Source of the DNA: CAVSWT01 sp963782985 | GTDB taxonomy: Bacteria; Bacteroidota; Ignavibacteria; Ignavibacteriales; Ignavibacteriaceae | Length of the DNA: 64,000 nucleotides | Assembly: GCA_963782985.1 (NCBI GenBank) | Contig: CAWALU010000012.1 | Location: 62,001-126,000 of the forward strand | Direction of reading: 5' to 3' | In this document: one piece after another, positions 28,797 through 37,013 of the stretch | Position numbering within the stretch: position 1 is the first letter of the stretch | How the letters are laid out: every line of letters begins with the position of its first letter | The notes under the pieces: generated by a model | The model's database searches: none | Seen by the model: the letters and a program-made list of their open reading frames with translations, nothing else | Told to the model about the DNA's origin: nothing | Position numbers and translations under genes: made by a program

Positions 28797-29918
28797 CTAT
28801 TTTCTAAAATAATTTTCAATTGAATCACAAACGTATTGAATCATCGAATCTTCAAGTTCCGGATACATTGGCAATGACAAACCGTTTTCCGCGATCTTTT
28901 CTGTTATTGGAAACTCGCCTTTTTTATAACCTAAAAATTCAAAACATTTTTGTTGATGCAACGGGATAGGATAATGAAGACCTGTTGCTATGCCATTCTC
29001 ATTCAAATATTTTGCTAAGTTATCTCTTTCTTTTTTCCCGCCCTCTTCAACTTGAATAACAAATAAATGATACACATGTTTAGCATAAGAGGCTTCTTTT
29101 GGTAAAATTATTTGCTTAACATCAGATAAAAGTTCATTGTACATTTTTGCCACTTTTCTTCTAGCAGTTGTCCAATCATCTAAATGGTTCAACTTAACTC
29201 CTAAAACAGCGCCCTGAATTCCATCCATTCTATAATTATGTCCAAATATTTCATGATCATATTTTTGTAAAGCGCCGTGGTCGCGAATCATTTTTACTTT
29301 TTTTGCAATTTCATCGTCATCTGTTGTAACAGCTCCGCCTTCGCCATACGCTCCTAAATTTTTACCGGGATAAAAACTGAAGGAAGCTACTTTACCTATT
29401 CCCCCAACCCGTTTCCCTTTGTATTCTGCAATATGAGCTTGAGCGCAATCTTCAATTAAATATAAATTATACTTCTTCGCAATTTCATTTAGCGGATCCA
29501 TATCAGCAGGCTGCCCATATAAATGAACAGCAACAATTGCTTTTGTTTTGGGAGTAATTGCAGCTTCGACTTTTTGAGGATCAATGTTATATGTTTCTTT
29601 ATCAACATCAACAAAAACTGGACGCGCCCCGCAAAGCGTAGCGCCCCATGCCGTTGCTATAAAAGTATTAGCGGGAATTATTATTTCATCACCAGGTCCA
29701 ATATTTAAAGCCCAAAGCGCGAGATGATTTCCGTCTGTGCCTGAACTTACGCCAAGACAGTGTTTAACTTGGTGAGCTTTTGCAAAATTATTTTCAAAAT
29801 CAAAAACAGCTTTGCCGAGGACAAACGCTGTATTTTCAATTACGTTTTGAATTGAAGGATTTATCTCTTCTTTTATTGTTTTGTATTGAGCCTTTAAATC
29901 GAGAAATGGTACTTGCAT
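28797..29918 (-). CDS. DegT/DnrJ/EryC1/StrS aminotransferase (WbpE/WlbC-like)
   Basis: A 373-residue PLP-dependent sugar aminotransferase starting MQVPFLDLKAQYKTI. The PLP lysine is in SFSFYPGKNLGAYGEGGA; GNHLALWALNIGPGDEII and FGHNYRMDGIQGAVLG are family signatures. In the pathway suggested by its neighbours it aminates UDP-3-keto-GlcNAcA using glutamate. It is the first gene of the downstream export and sugar-nucleotide operon (29918 to 21084). The 3-keto sugar assignment is inference from context. Confidence 0.88.
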   Translation of the reverse strand: MQVPFLDLKAQYKTIKEEINPSIQNVIENTAFVLGKAVFDFENNFAKAHQVKHCLGVSSGTDGNHLALWALNIGPGDEIIIPANTFIATAWGATLCGARPVFVDVDKETYNIDPQKVEAAITPKTKAIVAVHLYGQPADMDPLNEIAKKYNLYLIEDCAQAHIAEYKGKRVGGIGKVASFSFYPGKNLGAYGEGGAVTTDDDEIAKKVKMIRDHGALQKYDHEIFGHNYRMDGIQGAVLGVKLNHLDDWTTARRKVAKMYNELLSDVKQIILPKEASYAKHVYHLFVIQVEEGGKKERDNLAKYLNENGIATGLHYPIPLHQQKCFEFLGYKKGEFPITEKIAENGLSLPMYPELEDSMIQYVCDSIENYFRK

Positions 29919-29957
29919 AATTGATATTATTTTTAATAGTTATGAAATAAAAATTGA

Positions 29958-30332
29958 TTAAGCTAACTCAGTTTTTTTTAATACAATAGAAGGCTTGCTA
30001 AAATTCTCAATAGCTTCTTCGCGCGAAGTATATGTTTCAAAAACCCTAAACAATCTTGCAAGTTCAAATAACGCTCTTGCAGCTGGATGAAATTCCACTA
30101 ATTTCAAATCGCCATTCAATGCATTCACTTTTCTTAAAGATACAACTAACGACCCCATAAATGTCGAATCAACAAATTCACACATAGACAAATCTACGAT
30201 TATTTTTCTTTCCCCAATGTCGATTCCGTCATATAGAATTGTTTTTAAATCTTTAGCTTCTTTTAGAGTTGCCCTTGTAAAATTCACTTTTACAACCATT
30301 ATATCTTTAACTCTATCTACAGTAAAATCCAT
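29958..30332 (-). CDS. STAS-domain anti-sigma factor antagonist
   Basis: A 124-residue single-domain STAS protein. The sequence KIIVDLSMCEFVDSTFMGSL holds the conserved D-S pair, where the Ser is normally phosphorylated by a partner anti-sigma kinase. No partner kinase of the SpoIIAB/RsbW type is visible nearby. It sits 39 bases upstream of the export and sugar operon and could regulate it, or belong to the CheW/DHp group upstream. Confidence 0.88.
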   Translation of the reverse strand: MDFTVDRVKDIMVVKVNFTRATLKEAKDLKTILYDGIDIGERKIIVDLSMCEFVDSTFMGSLVVSLRKVNALNGDLKLVEFHPAARALFELARLFRVFETYTSREEAIENFSKPSIVLKKTELA

Positions 30333-30526
30333 TTTTATAACTCCACATTTATTAATTTATCATTTGTAAAATGTTGCAAGCCTTTTGCTCAATTATTCAT
30401 CCTATACCCAATTTGAATGCCAGTAATCCAAAGTTTTAATATGACGAACAAAATTAAACTTTTATTAAAAAAATCATTTATTTTCGCTTTATTTTTTGTT
30501 TCAAAATAGAACATCATTTTTATTTT

Positions 30527-30769
30527 TTAACTTTTTTGATTGCTATTTTTATATGATTCTATTATTAAATGTATTTCTTCGATTAACTTTTTATTTAACT
30601 CTTCAATACTATTTAAATAGGATAATACTTCATTAGGGATTTTTTCTTTTTTTATAATTGAAATATATCCCAAGATTTCAAAAATGCGGGAGTGAAGACT
30701 ATGAGAAATTGCCTCATCAAATTTGAGATTTTTAATTAATTTTAATAGCTCTTCACTTGATGAATTCAT
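30527..30769 (-). CDS. Small isolated DHp-like (HisKA-like) helical protein
   Basis: An 80-residue all-helical protein. Residues about 17-75 resemble the dimerisation and phosphotransfer (DHp) domain of histidine kinases: AISHSLHSRIFEILGYISII corresponds to the H-box (iSHeLRTPL-x-IlGY), followed by a turn and a second helix (LNSIEELNKKLIEEIHLII). No ATPase domain follows. It could be a stand-alone phosphotransfer or kinase-inhibitor protein. It is 11 bases downstream of the CheW-like gene. The assignment rests only on pattern resemblance. Confidence 0.55.
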   Translation of the reverse strand: MNSSSEELLKLIKNLKFDEAISHSLHSRIFEILGYISIIKKEKIPNEVLSYLNSIEELNKKLIEEIHLIIESYKNSNQKS

Positions 30770-30780
30770 AAATGCTTTTG

Positions 30781-31242
30781 TTAGTTAACGGATTCTGCTA
30801 TTAGTCTATTAACATCCGGAAAACTTAATTGCCTGCCTTCATACTTTAATTTGCCGATTAGAAATGAGTTGCTTGTTTCAGGTAAAAACTTTAATGCGTT
30901 GGTTTTGAATTCTACGTCGATGGTTATAATCTCTTTTATCTTATCTACATAAAATCCAACTTTTTTATCAGTTAATTCTAATATCAATATTCTTGTATCT
31001 TTGTCTATTTTCAAATTAGCATTTTCAATTCCTCCAAATACTTTATGATCAACAATGGGAATTAAAAATTCGTCTATTTTAATTTTATTAGATTCAAAAG
31101 GTTTTAAACTTATACTTTCTTCCAATTCGTTAGGATTAATAATTGCGGAAATGTCATTTATATCTAAACAATATTCGTCATTATTAATCTCGAAAATAAC
31201 TAACCCCGTTAAAGATTCCACTTTTGCGGCGGTGTTAACCAT
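30781..31242 (-). CDS. CheW-like domain protein
   Basis: A 153-residue single CheW domain: TGLVIFEINNDEYCLDINDI at the start, FLIPIVDHKVFGG in the middle and KVGFYVDKIKEIITID later, all typical strands of the SH3-like fold. CheW couples chemoreceptors to the kinase CheA, but neither is in the window, so it may serve a non-chemotactic signalling complex. A possible sigma-54 promoter lies 69 bases upstream. It is likely cotranscribed with the DHp-like gene. Confidence 0.82.
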   Translation of the reverse strand: MVNTAAKVESLTGLVIFEINNDEYCLDINDISAIINPNELEESISLKPFESNKIKIDEFLIPIVDHKVFGGIENANLKIDKDTRILILELTDKKVGFYVDKIKEIITIDVEFKTNALKFLPETSNSFLIGKLKYEGRQLSFPDVNRLIAESVN

Positions 31243-31310
31243 ACTCAGCCTTTTTAGAAATTTTATTTTTTGATTGATTGAAGCGTAAGCGCTTAATTTT
31301 TGTTAGAAAT

Positions 31311-31327
31311 GACAATTAAAGTGCCAA
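31311..31327 (-). promoter_or_regulatory. Possible sigma-54 promoter for the CheW-like operon
   Basis: On the minus strand the bases read TTGGCACTTTAATTGTC. This has the -24 TGGCAC and, after five bases, TTGT where TTGC is expected at -12. GG and the -12 position are at the correct 12-base spacing, but the usually invariant C is T. It points at the CheW-like gene 69 bases away and lies just after the NtrC-type activator gene. Confidence 0.35.
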
Positions 31328-31486
31328 TTAACTATCTGATGAAAATAACAATTAATTAGGCTTTTTTTTAAGGCGGGCTAATATAGCGTTAAATTTCTTT
31401 ACCAATTAAAAAAAATGATTACTTTGGTAATTAATATATTTTAATCACTAAAAATTTGAAGCAATGAATTTTAACCGCGCTTATAT

Positions 31487-32845
31487 TTAAAGCTTTTCGG
31501 TGAGACCATAAGTATGTATTTTGTTATACAATGTAGGTTTTGATATTCCCAAAATTTTGCAAGCCGTTGGCTTATCCCACTTTAGTTTATCAAGTACTTT
31601 TTGAATATGTTCCTTTTCAACATCGGCTAAAGTTAGTTTTAAAACATCTTCTTCAGCTTCAATTATATCAGAAGTAGGTTTATTTCTCAATAAAATATTT
31701 TCTTTTTCTAATACGTCTCCCTTAGAAAGAACAACCGCTTGAAGAAGTATATTTTCTAATTCCCTAACATTCCCAACCCATTCGTTATTTTGCAGCATCT
31801 CCATAACTTCGTACGGAATTTTCTTTACATTTTTATGAAGTTCTTTATTAATTTTTTTTAAGAAATAAATTACTAAGCTTGGAATATCATCTTTTCGTTC
31901 TCTTAAAGGGGGAATATCAATAGTAAAAACTTTAAGCCTGTAAAATAAATCTTCACGAAACTTTCCCTCCTTTAACAAATCGCTTAATATACGGTTTGTA
32001 GCCGCAACAACTCTTGCATTCATCGGGATTGTTGCTTCGCCTCCGACCTTTTCAAATTCCCTTTCTTGAAGCACTCGAAGAAGTTTTACTTGAAGATTAG
32101 GCGAAATTTCTGAAATCTCATCTAAAAAAATTGTACCATCGCCGGCTAATTCAAATTTACCCTTTTTATCTCTAACCGCCCCGGTAAATGAACCTTTAAC
32201 ATGACCAAACAATTCGCTTTCCAACAAAGATTCAGAAAGCGCAGTACAATTTACGGCTATGAATGGTTGGTTTTTTGTAATGCCTGTGTAATGAATAACT
32301 TTTGTAATTAATTCTTTTCCGGTTCCGCTCTCTCCTTCAATCAAAACATTAACTCTAGTGGATGAAATTTTGCCAATCTTTTTAAAAATTTCACGCATCC
32401 CCGCAGTTTTTCCGATCAAACTATTTTCATAATTAATTTCTAAATCATCTTCTGAAAGCGCGGTAACAAGTCGGTCGCTCAAACTTCTACTTTCCAGCGC
32501 CCGTTTTACAACTGCATTAAATTTAGAAAGTTCAAGCGGTTTTTCAATATAATCATAAGCGCCCATTTGCATTGCGGTTATTGTTGATTGAATATCTTCA
32601 AAAGCCGTCATCAGCACTACTTGATTATGGGAATCAATTTCTTTTGCCTTTTTTAAAACATCGATGCCGGTCATTCCAGCCATTTTCAAATCCGATAAAA
32701 TCAAATCGGGTTTGTGCATCTTAAGTAATTCTATACCGGTTTCTCCGTTGTTAGCGGCTATAACTTCGTACCCAATTTCAGCAAGATAAAGCTGCAAAGT
32801 TTCGCGGATAGAATCGTCGTCGTCAATTACTAAAATTTTTTCCAT
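31487..32845 (-). CDS. NtrC-family sigma-54 dependent response regulator
   Basis: A 452-residue regulator with three domains: receiver (1-120, phosphoacceptor Asp52 in LILSDLKM, Lys102), AAA+ domain with Walker A at 171-178 (GESGTGKE), the sigma-54 contact loop at 218-223 as GSFTGA instead of GAFTGA, GDGTIFLDEI as Walker B, and a C-terminal Fis-type HTH (KPTACKILGISKPTLYNKI). It activates sigma-54 promoters after phosphorylation. Its start is 2 bases after the stop of the PAS kinase gene, so the two are a pair. Confidence 0.92.
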   Translation of the reverse strand: MEKILVIDDDDSIRETLQLYLAEIGYEVIAANNGETGIELLKMHKPDLILSDLKMAGMTGIDVLKKAKEIDSHNQVVLMTAFEDIQSTITAMQMGAYDYIEKPLELSKFNAVVKRALESRSLSDRLVTALSEDDLEINYENSLIGKTAGMREIFKKIGKISSTRVNVLIEGESGTGKELITKVIHYTGITKNQPFIAVNCTALSESLLESELFGHVKGSFTGAVRDKKGKFELAGDGTIFLDEISEISPNLQVKLLRVLQEREFEKVGGEATIPMNARVVAATNRILSDLLKEGKFREDLFYRLKVFTIDIPPLRERKDDIPSLVIYFLKKINKELHKNVKKIPYEVMEMLQNNEWVGNVRELENILLQAVVLSKGDVLEKENILLRNKPTSDIIEAEEDVLKLTLADVEKEHIQKVLDKLKWDKPTACKILGISKPTLYNKIHTYGLTEKL

Positions 32846-32847
32846 AT

Positions 32848-34029
32848 TTAATTATAACTGTTAAATTTGATTTTAAAAATTGTAGAGCCGGGTTTTGAAC
32901 TTATTAATTGCAAGTCGCCGTTATGCTGTTCAATTATTTTTTGAGCTATCGGCAATCCCAAACCTGTGCCGGAAGATTTTGTAGTGAAGAATGGTTCAAA
33001 AATATTTATTGTTTCATCAAAACCCGGACCGTCGTCTGTTATTAAGATAGAAACTGATTCAGTTAGTTCGTCCACATTTATTGAAATTTCAATTATGCCG
33101 TTTTCATTTATAGATTCGATGGCATTTTCAATCAAGTGTAAAAAAGCTGATTGTAATTTTTGATAATCCCCCATAATTATGCAATCATTTAAATATGTAT
33201 TAAATGTAATTTGTCGTTCGGCTAAAATAGGCTCAAGAAAATCTTTTATATTTTGAATTAGGTTCGACAAATTTACATTTGAATTCATTAATTCAACTTG
33301 ACGGGAATATTGAAGCACGTTTCTTAAAAGTTTATCTAACCGTTTTACTTCTTTTTGAATAATTGAAAACGATTTCTTTTTTGATTCAGGCAGTTCCAGG
33401 CTTTTTGAAAGCATATCAATATTCATATTAATAGAAACTAAAGGAGTTTTTATTTCATGCGATAAAAACGCAGCCATTTTTCCAATAGCGGCAAGCTTTT
33501 CAGAATTCCGCAAATCTTCTTCGGCTTTTATTTGAATAGATATATCTCTAAAAATTCCCAGCAGCAAAGGGCTTCCGTTTTCAAACTGAATTAGATTATA
33601 AGAAATATCAAGTACAATTGTTTTTCCCGAGCGCAAAGTTCTAACAGATCTTTTATTGGAAGCAAAATTATTATTGAAAAATTTTTTTTGATAATCGAGC
33701 ATCATTAAAGCGGCTTCTTTATTCGTCTTCTCTGAATAAATTTCGTAGTAAGCTTTTCCAATAAGTTCATCTTTACTGGTTTCAAATATTTTAGTGAAAG
33801 AAAAATTAACCGCTGTAATAATTCCTTTTGAGTCAGTTAATCTCATCCCGTCATTTGAATTTTCCCAAATTGAACGAAACTGTATTTCAGAATAACGTAA
33901 AGCTTCTTCGGCTAATTTTTTAGTGGTAAGGTCTCTTATCATCCCAATAAAAGCGCGAGGCTTTTTATTCCTATCATAAATTAATGAAGCGCTTAATTCC
34001 GCCGAAAATGTTTCGCCGTTATTTTTCAT
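32848..34029 (-). CDS. PAS histidine kinase, C-terminal piece
   Basis: A 393-residue piece with the end of one PAS domain (GETFSAELSASLIYD), a complete PAS domain (SIWENSNDGMRLTDSKGII), a DHp domain with the H-box FLSHEIKTPLVSINMNIDML, and an HATPase domain (HLIENAIESINENG, DDGPGFDE, SGTGLGLPIAQKII). It forms a pair with the NtrC-type regulator encoded 2 bases downstream. Its ATG overlaps the stop of the upstream piece in a TAATG, so coupled translation of two proteins is possible. Adding one A to the five-A run near 34053 would fuse both into one kinase reading TKNVRNSEYILMKNNGETF. Confidence 0.85.
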   Translation of the reverse strand: MKNNGETFSAELSASLIYDRNKKPRAFIGMIRDLTTKKLAEEALRYSEIQFRSIWENSNDGMRLTDSKGIITAVNFSFTKIFETSKDELIGKAYYEIYSEKTNKEAALMMLDYQKKFFNNNFASNKRSVRTLRSGKTIVLDISYNLIQFENGSPLLLGIFRDISIQIKAEEDLRNSEKLAAIGKMAAFLSHEIKTPLVSINMNIDMLSKSLELPESKKKSFSIIQKEVKRLDKLLRNVLQYSRQVELMNSNVNLSNLIQNIKDFLEPILAERQITFNTYLNDCIIMGDYQKLQSAFLHLIENAIESINENGIIEISINVDELTESVSILITDDGPGFDETINIFEPFFTTKSSGTGLGLPIAQKIIEQHNGDLQLISSKPGSTIFKIKFNSYN

Positions 34030-34730
34030 TAAAATATATTCGCTATTTCTAACATTTTTGTGGCGCAGCGTAAACAGCCAATCCCTTTAAATTTTCTTTT
34101 ATGCTCAGTTTGAATAAAATTATTTACGTTTAATCCTATAGTTTCATCAACAGAAGTAAATCCAAATAAAGAGGCAACGTGATTATTACTCATTAAAATT
34201 TTTCCATCTACGTCAATTAAAACGATAGCGTCTGAGGAAGTTTCAATTAAAATTTTATACAACTCGACGCTATACTGCTTTTCTTCTTCCGCCATTATAG
34301 CGTCGGTAATATTTCTAATTACTACAAAAATTTTATTTTCATTAAAATGAAGCAGTTTGGCTTCATAAAAATTTATCTTTTCATTTTTAATAATTGAATA
34401 TTCAAAGGTAAAGGATGAATTATTTTTAGATGAATTAATTGCAGCGTCGCTAAATTTTTTACTCGCTTCAGAGGGAAATATATCTTCAATCTTTTTACCG
34501 ATTAAATCATCTTGCAAAAAATAAAAATTATCAGTAGAACTGGATTTAAAATCGATTACAATTCTTTCATTGTTTAAAACTAATAACGCGTTTGGAAACA
34601 TTTTTAAAAACGCTTCAAGCAGTAAATCGGAATTAATATTTTTATCAAAATAATTGTCTGGCGGTTTTTCGCCTTTATTAGAATTGGATAAATCACTTTT
34701 TATTTTAAGTGAATTATTTTGTTGTTTCAT
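34029..34730 (-). CDS. PAS sensor, N-terminal piece of the split kinase
   Basis: A 233-residue piece with one PAS domain at about 35-145 (FLKMFPNALLVLNNERIVID, VVIRNITDAIMAEEE) and the beginning of a second (TSSDAIVLIDVDGKILMSNN, VASLFGFTSVDE). The last about 20 residues (LRCATKMLEIANIF) are out of phase. The true continuation is in the -1 frame and is encoded by 32848-34029. It is cytoplasmic, with no membrane segment. The signal sensed is unknown. Confidence 0.78.
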   Translation of the reverse strand: MKQQNNSLKIKSDLSNSNKGEKPPDNYFDKNINSDLLLEAFLKMFPNALLVLNNERIVIDFKSSSTDNFYFLQDDLIGKKIEDIFPSEASKKFSDAAINSSKNNSSFTFEYSIIKNEKINFYEAKLLHFNENKIFVVIRNITDAIMAEEEKQYSVELYKILIETSSDAIVLIDVDGKILMSNNHVASLFGFTSVDETIGLNVNNFIQTEHKRKFKGIGCLRCATKMLEIANIF

Positions 34731-35167
34731 TAGTTGTAAAATAGAATTTTAAAAGATTTTTATTTTAATCTTTATAAAAAATAAACGCAAATACAATTAT
34801 TTATAAAAAGTAAATTTCAATTTTAGCTTCGCATAATTTACCAAAAAAATAAGACTGTTTGAATAAATTTAAATTGAATATTTAATTTGGAAATGCGAAC
34901 TACGAGCGTAATGTTTTATAAAAGAAATTTGCGAGGGAAAATATGCAAGCGCCGCGTTCTGATTTCTTCAAGTACACTTTCAAGTGGGCGCTATCCAGTG
35001 TACGCTATGCGGTATGAGGGGTTTAGAAATCTTAGCGGCGCTTGCAAAATATTGTCGATTAATTATAGACTATAAATGAGGCGACTTTACGAAGCATAAA
35101 AAAAATTCAGTTGTTAAAATAATCTTTAGAGGGGAATAAGCAAAGGGCAGAAATAAATAGAAAGATT
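34731..35167. other. Intergenic region upstream of the PAS kinase
   Basis: About 437 bases. The flanks are AT-rich, whereas 34940-35050 is clearly GC-richer and strongly self-complementary (separate entry). A plus-strand frame of 62 codons at 34887-35075 crosses this structure but has no recognisable content, so it is not called a gene. The promoter of the kinase is expected between 34731 and 34940. Confidence 0.4.
34944..35046. ncRNA. GC-rich nested inverted-repeat element (possible structured RNA or palindromic unit)
   Basis: A perfect 12-base inverted repeat (TGCAAGCGCCGC at 34944-34955 with its complement at 35035-35046) encloses a second 7-base pair (GATTTCT 34961-34967 with 35025-35031) and a third (GTACACT 34972-34978 with 34997-35003). 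The three stems are nested and could form one long imperfect hairpin of about 103 bases. There is no T-run, so it is not an ordinary terminator. It could be a small RNA, a REP or MITE-like unit, or a protein-binding site. Strand and class are unknown. Confidence 0.4.
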
Positions 35168-35608
35168 TTAGTTAATACTTTTAATCAAATTTTGCTGAAG
35201 TTGTTTTTTAATAGTTACGTCTTTTATCATTACAACTCTTACATTTTTTTCAGCCAAGGTTAAAGAGTAACAAGTAATTTGCATTTCATTTAAATTCCCG
35301 CTTTTATCATAATGCTTCCAGGAATTAATATAATCTACATATTGAGTAAGTTTAGGTAAAATATTAATCATACAATTCTTTTTTAATATTGCAGATTTTT
35401 TTTGAGCGACCATAGAAATACAATCATCTTTTGAAATACCATAGAACCTTAGCGCGCTGCTATTAGCGTCTAAAATTTCCAACGTTTCTGTATCATAAAT
35501 TATAGTGGGAATATTTAAGCCGCCATATACAATATTAAATTTTCTCGTTAAATCCTTAGCTAAAAAAGGATTCTGCTTCTGATCTTTTTTTACTCTGTGG
35601 TTTATCAT
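35168..35608 (-). CDS. Single PAS-domain protein
   Basis: A 146-residue protein with one PAS domain (about residues 24-140): GGLNIPTIIYDTETLEILDA, SALRFYGISKDDCISM and VVMIKDVTIKKQLQQNL. No kinase or effector domain follows. Its start immediately follows the stop of the receiver gene, so it is likely cotranslated with it and may be a sensing partner of that receiver. It is also possible that it is the remnant of a larger kinase. Confidence 0.8.
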   Translation of the reverse strand: MINHRVKKDQKQNPFLAKDLTRKFNIVYGGLNIPTIIYDTETLEILDANSSALRFYGISKDDCISMVAQKKSAILKKNCMINILPKLTQYVDYINSWKHYDKSGNLNEMQITCYSLTLAEKNVRVVMIKDVTIKKQLQQNLIKSIN

Positions 35609-36082
35609 TTAACTAGCTTCCTGAACGAGCAGTGAGCGATGAAGATTTTTAATTAGCGGAACTAATTTTGTACCAAAGTCGGACTTAGGCAAAAATCCGT
35701 CTGCGCCGGCAGATTTTGCGAGGAGTGAATATTCGGGTGTGTCATATAACGTAACAATAATAATTTTTGCTAAAACATTTTGAGATTTTAGCATTCTGGT
35801 TACTTGCAGACCGCCTATGCCTGGCATAGATAAATCCATAATAACAAAATCGGGAGTTAATTCATAAAATTTTTCCAAAGCTTCTTCGCCAGATAGCGCT
35901 GAGCCAATTATTTTAAATGAGTTTTGAGAAATTAAATATTTTTCAGCAGAGTTTAGAAATGCTTTGTTATCATCCACCAATAGAATTGTAGGTTTAATGG
36001 CTGGCCTCTCAGTCTCAATAATTTTATCAACAACTAAATTATTTATTGATTTGAATGTACAAGTGGAAGTAGGACTGTTCAA
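35609..36082 (-). CDS. Single-domain response regulator (receiver)
   Basis: A 157-residue protein with a receiver domain from about residue 30 (TILLVDDNKAFLNSAEKYL). The phosphoacceptor Asp is in DFVIMDLSMPGIGG, the switch Thr in IIIVTLYD and the Lys in GFLPKSD. There is no output domain. About 28 extra residues precede the domain (FKSINNLVVDKIIETERPA), so a later start is possible. It lies 67 bases downstream of the NarL-type regulator and may share its transcript. Confidence 0.85.
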   Translation of the reverse strand: MNSPTSTCTFKSINNLVVDKIIETERPAIKPTILLVDDNKAFLNSAEKYLISQNSFKIIGSALSGEEALEKFYELTPDFVIMDLSMPGIGGLQVTRMLKSQNVLAKIIIVTLYDTPEYSLLAKSAGADGFLPKSDFGTKLVPLIKNLHRSLLVQEAS

Positions 36083-36149
36083 TCGGGGATTCCCTGATTA
36101 AGTATTAAATTTTTAAATTACCGCAACATCGAATCTTTTAAATAAAAAT

Positions 36150-36824
36150 TTATCGCTCTGACGAAACCATTCCCATTCGTATAGCATACCTAACTAAGCC
36201 TGCAACATCATGAATTGCAATTCTATTCATTAGTTGGATTCGATGAGTTTCCACAGTTTTAACGCTAACAATTAATTTTGATGCAATTTCTTTTGTTGAA
36301 TTTCCTTCTGCAATAAGCTGAAGAATTTCTCTTTGACGCGGCGTTAATTGCGTGTACATATTTGGAGCTACTTCGGTTTCTATATCAACGCTGGCAACTC
36401 TTTTTAAATAGTCATGAACCACGTGCTTTGAAATTGCCGGACTTAAATAAGTTTCGCCGCGGGCAACTGCATGCACTGCAATATCCAATTCTGTGGGCGC
36501 AGAATCTTTTAACAAATAACCTGAAGCTCCCGCTTTCAACGCTTGAACCACATACTCTTCATTAGCGTGCATAGAAAGTATCATTACGTCAACATCCGGC
36601 TGCTCTTTTGAAAGCCTTGCCGCAACTTCAAGTCCGTTTAATTCCGGCATCGCAATATCTAATAAAACTAAATCTGGATTATGCTCTCCGACTAATTTTA
36701 AAGCGTCTCTACCATTATCAGCTTCGGCAATCACTTCAACATTGCTAATATTTTGCAGAAGATTTCTTATTCCCGCTCTTACTAAAGTATGATCATCAGC
36801 TAATATTATTTTTATTGGTTTCAT
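36150..36824 (-). CDS. NarL/FixJ-family response regulator (LuxR HTH)
   Basis: A 224-residue regulator: a receiver domain with DD at 10-11, phosphoacceptor Asp56 (LVLLDIAMP), and a C-terminal GerE/LuxR helix-turn-helix (LTPRQREILQLIAEGNSTKE, IASKLIVSVKTVETHR). It is encoded 30 bases downstream of a HisKA_3-type sensor kinase, the usual partner of this family. Target genes are unknown. Confidence 0.92.
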   Translation of the reverse strand: MKPIKIILADDHTLVRAGIRNLLQNISNVEVIAEADNGRDALKLVGEHNPDLVLLDIAMPELNGLEVAARLSKEQPDVDVMILSMHANEEYVVQALKAGASGYLLKDSAPTELDIAVHAVARGETYLSPAISKHVVHDYLKRVASVDIETEVAPNMYTQLTPRQREILQLIAEGNSTKEIASKLIVSVKTVETHRIQLMNRIAIHDVAGLVRYAIRMGMVSSER

Positions 36825-36854
36825 TTTATAATCCTATTTTATATCATCCTATTT

Positions 36855-37013
36855 TTATTTTTCACCTAAAGCAAAACTTGCAATTATTTTTGTTCCGGTC
36901 TCAGGGGAAGAATATATAGATAATTCTCCTCCCGCTAATTCAACTCTTTCCTGCATTCCGAGTACCCCAATGCTATTTCCATTTAATGCTTTCTTTCTAA
37001 CTTCATGAAACAT
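36855..37013 (-). CDS. Sensor kinase, C-terminal tail of the ATPase domain (third piece)
   Basis: A short frame (52 codons) beginning at ATG 37013-37011 reads MFHEVRKKAL, then NSIGVLGMQERVELAGGELS and SPETGTKIIASF. This is the last part of the NarX/DegS-type HATPase, including the G2-like GVLGMQERV segment, and it ends in GEK with a TAA at 36855. It continues the preceding piece after a +1 shift in GGATTTAATGTTTCATG. It is too short to be an independent gene. Confidence 0.7.
   Translation of the reverse strand: MFHEVRKKALNGNSIGVLGMQERVELAGGELSIYSSPETGTKIIASFALGEK

Noticed and set aside
34029..34080. Programmed -1 frameshift in the PAS kinase
   Set aside because: The A-run is not in a proper X XXY YYZ phase and no clear downstream stem was found; an indel is simpler.
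34944..35046. Integron attC site
   Set aside because: The outer arms lack the conserved core ends (RYYYAAC and GTTRRRY) and no integrase or cassette array is present.
34887..35075. Plus-strand frame of 62 codons over the GC-rich palindrome
   Set aside because: No family resemblance, no good ribosome site, and the composition follows the inverted repeats.
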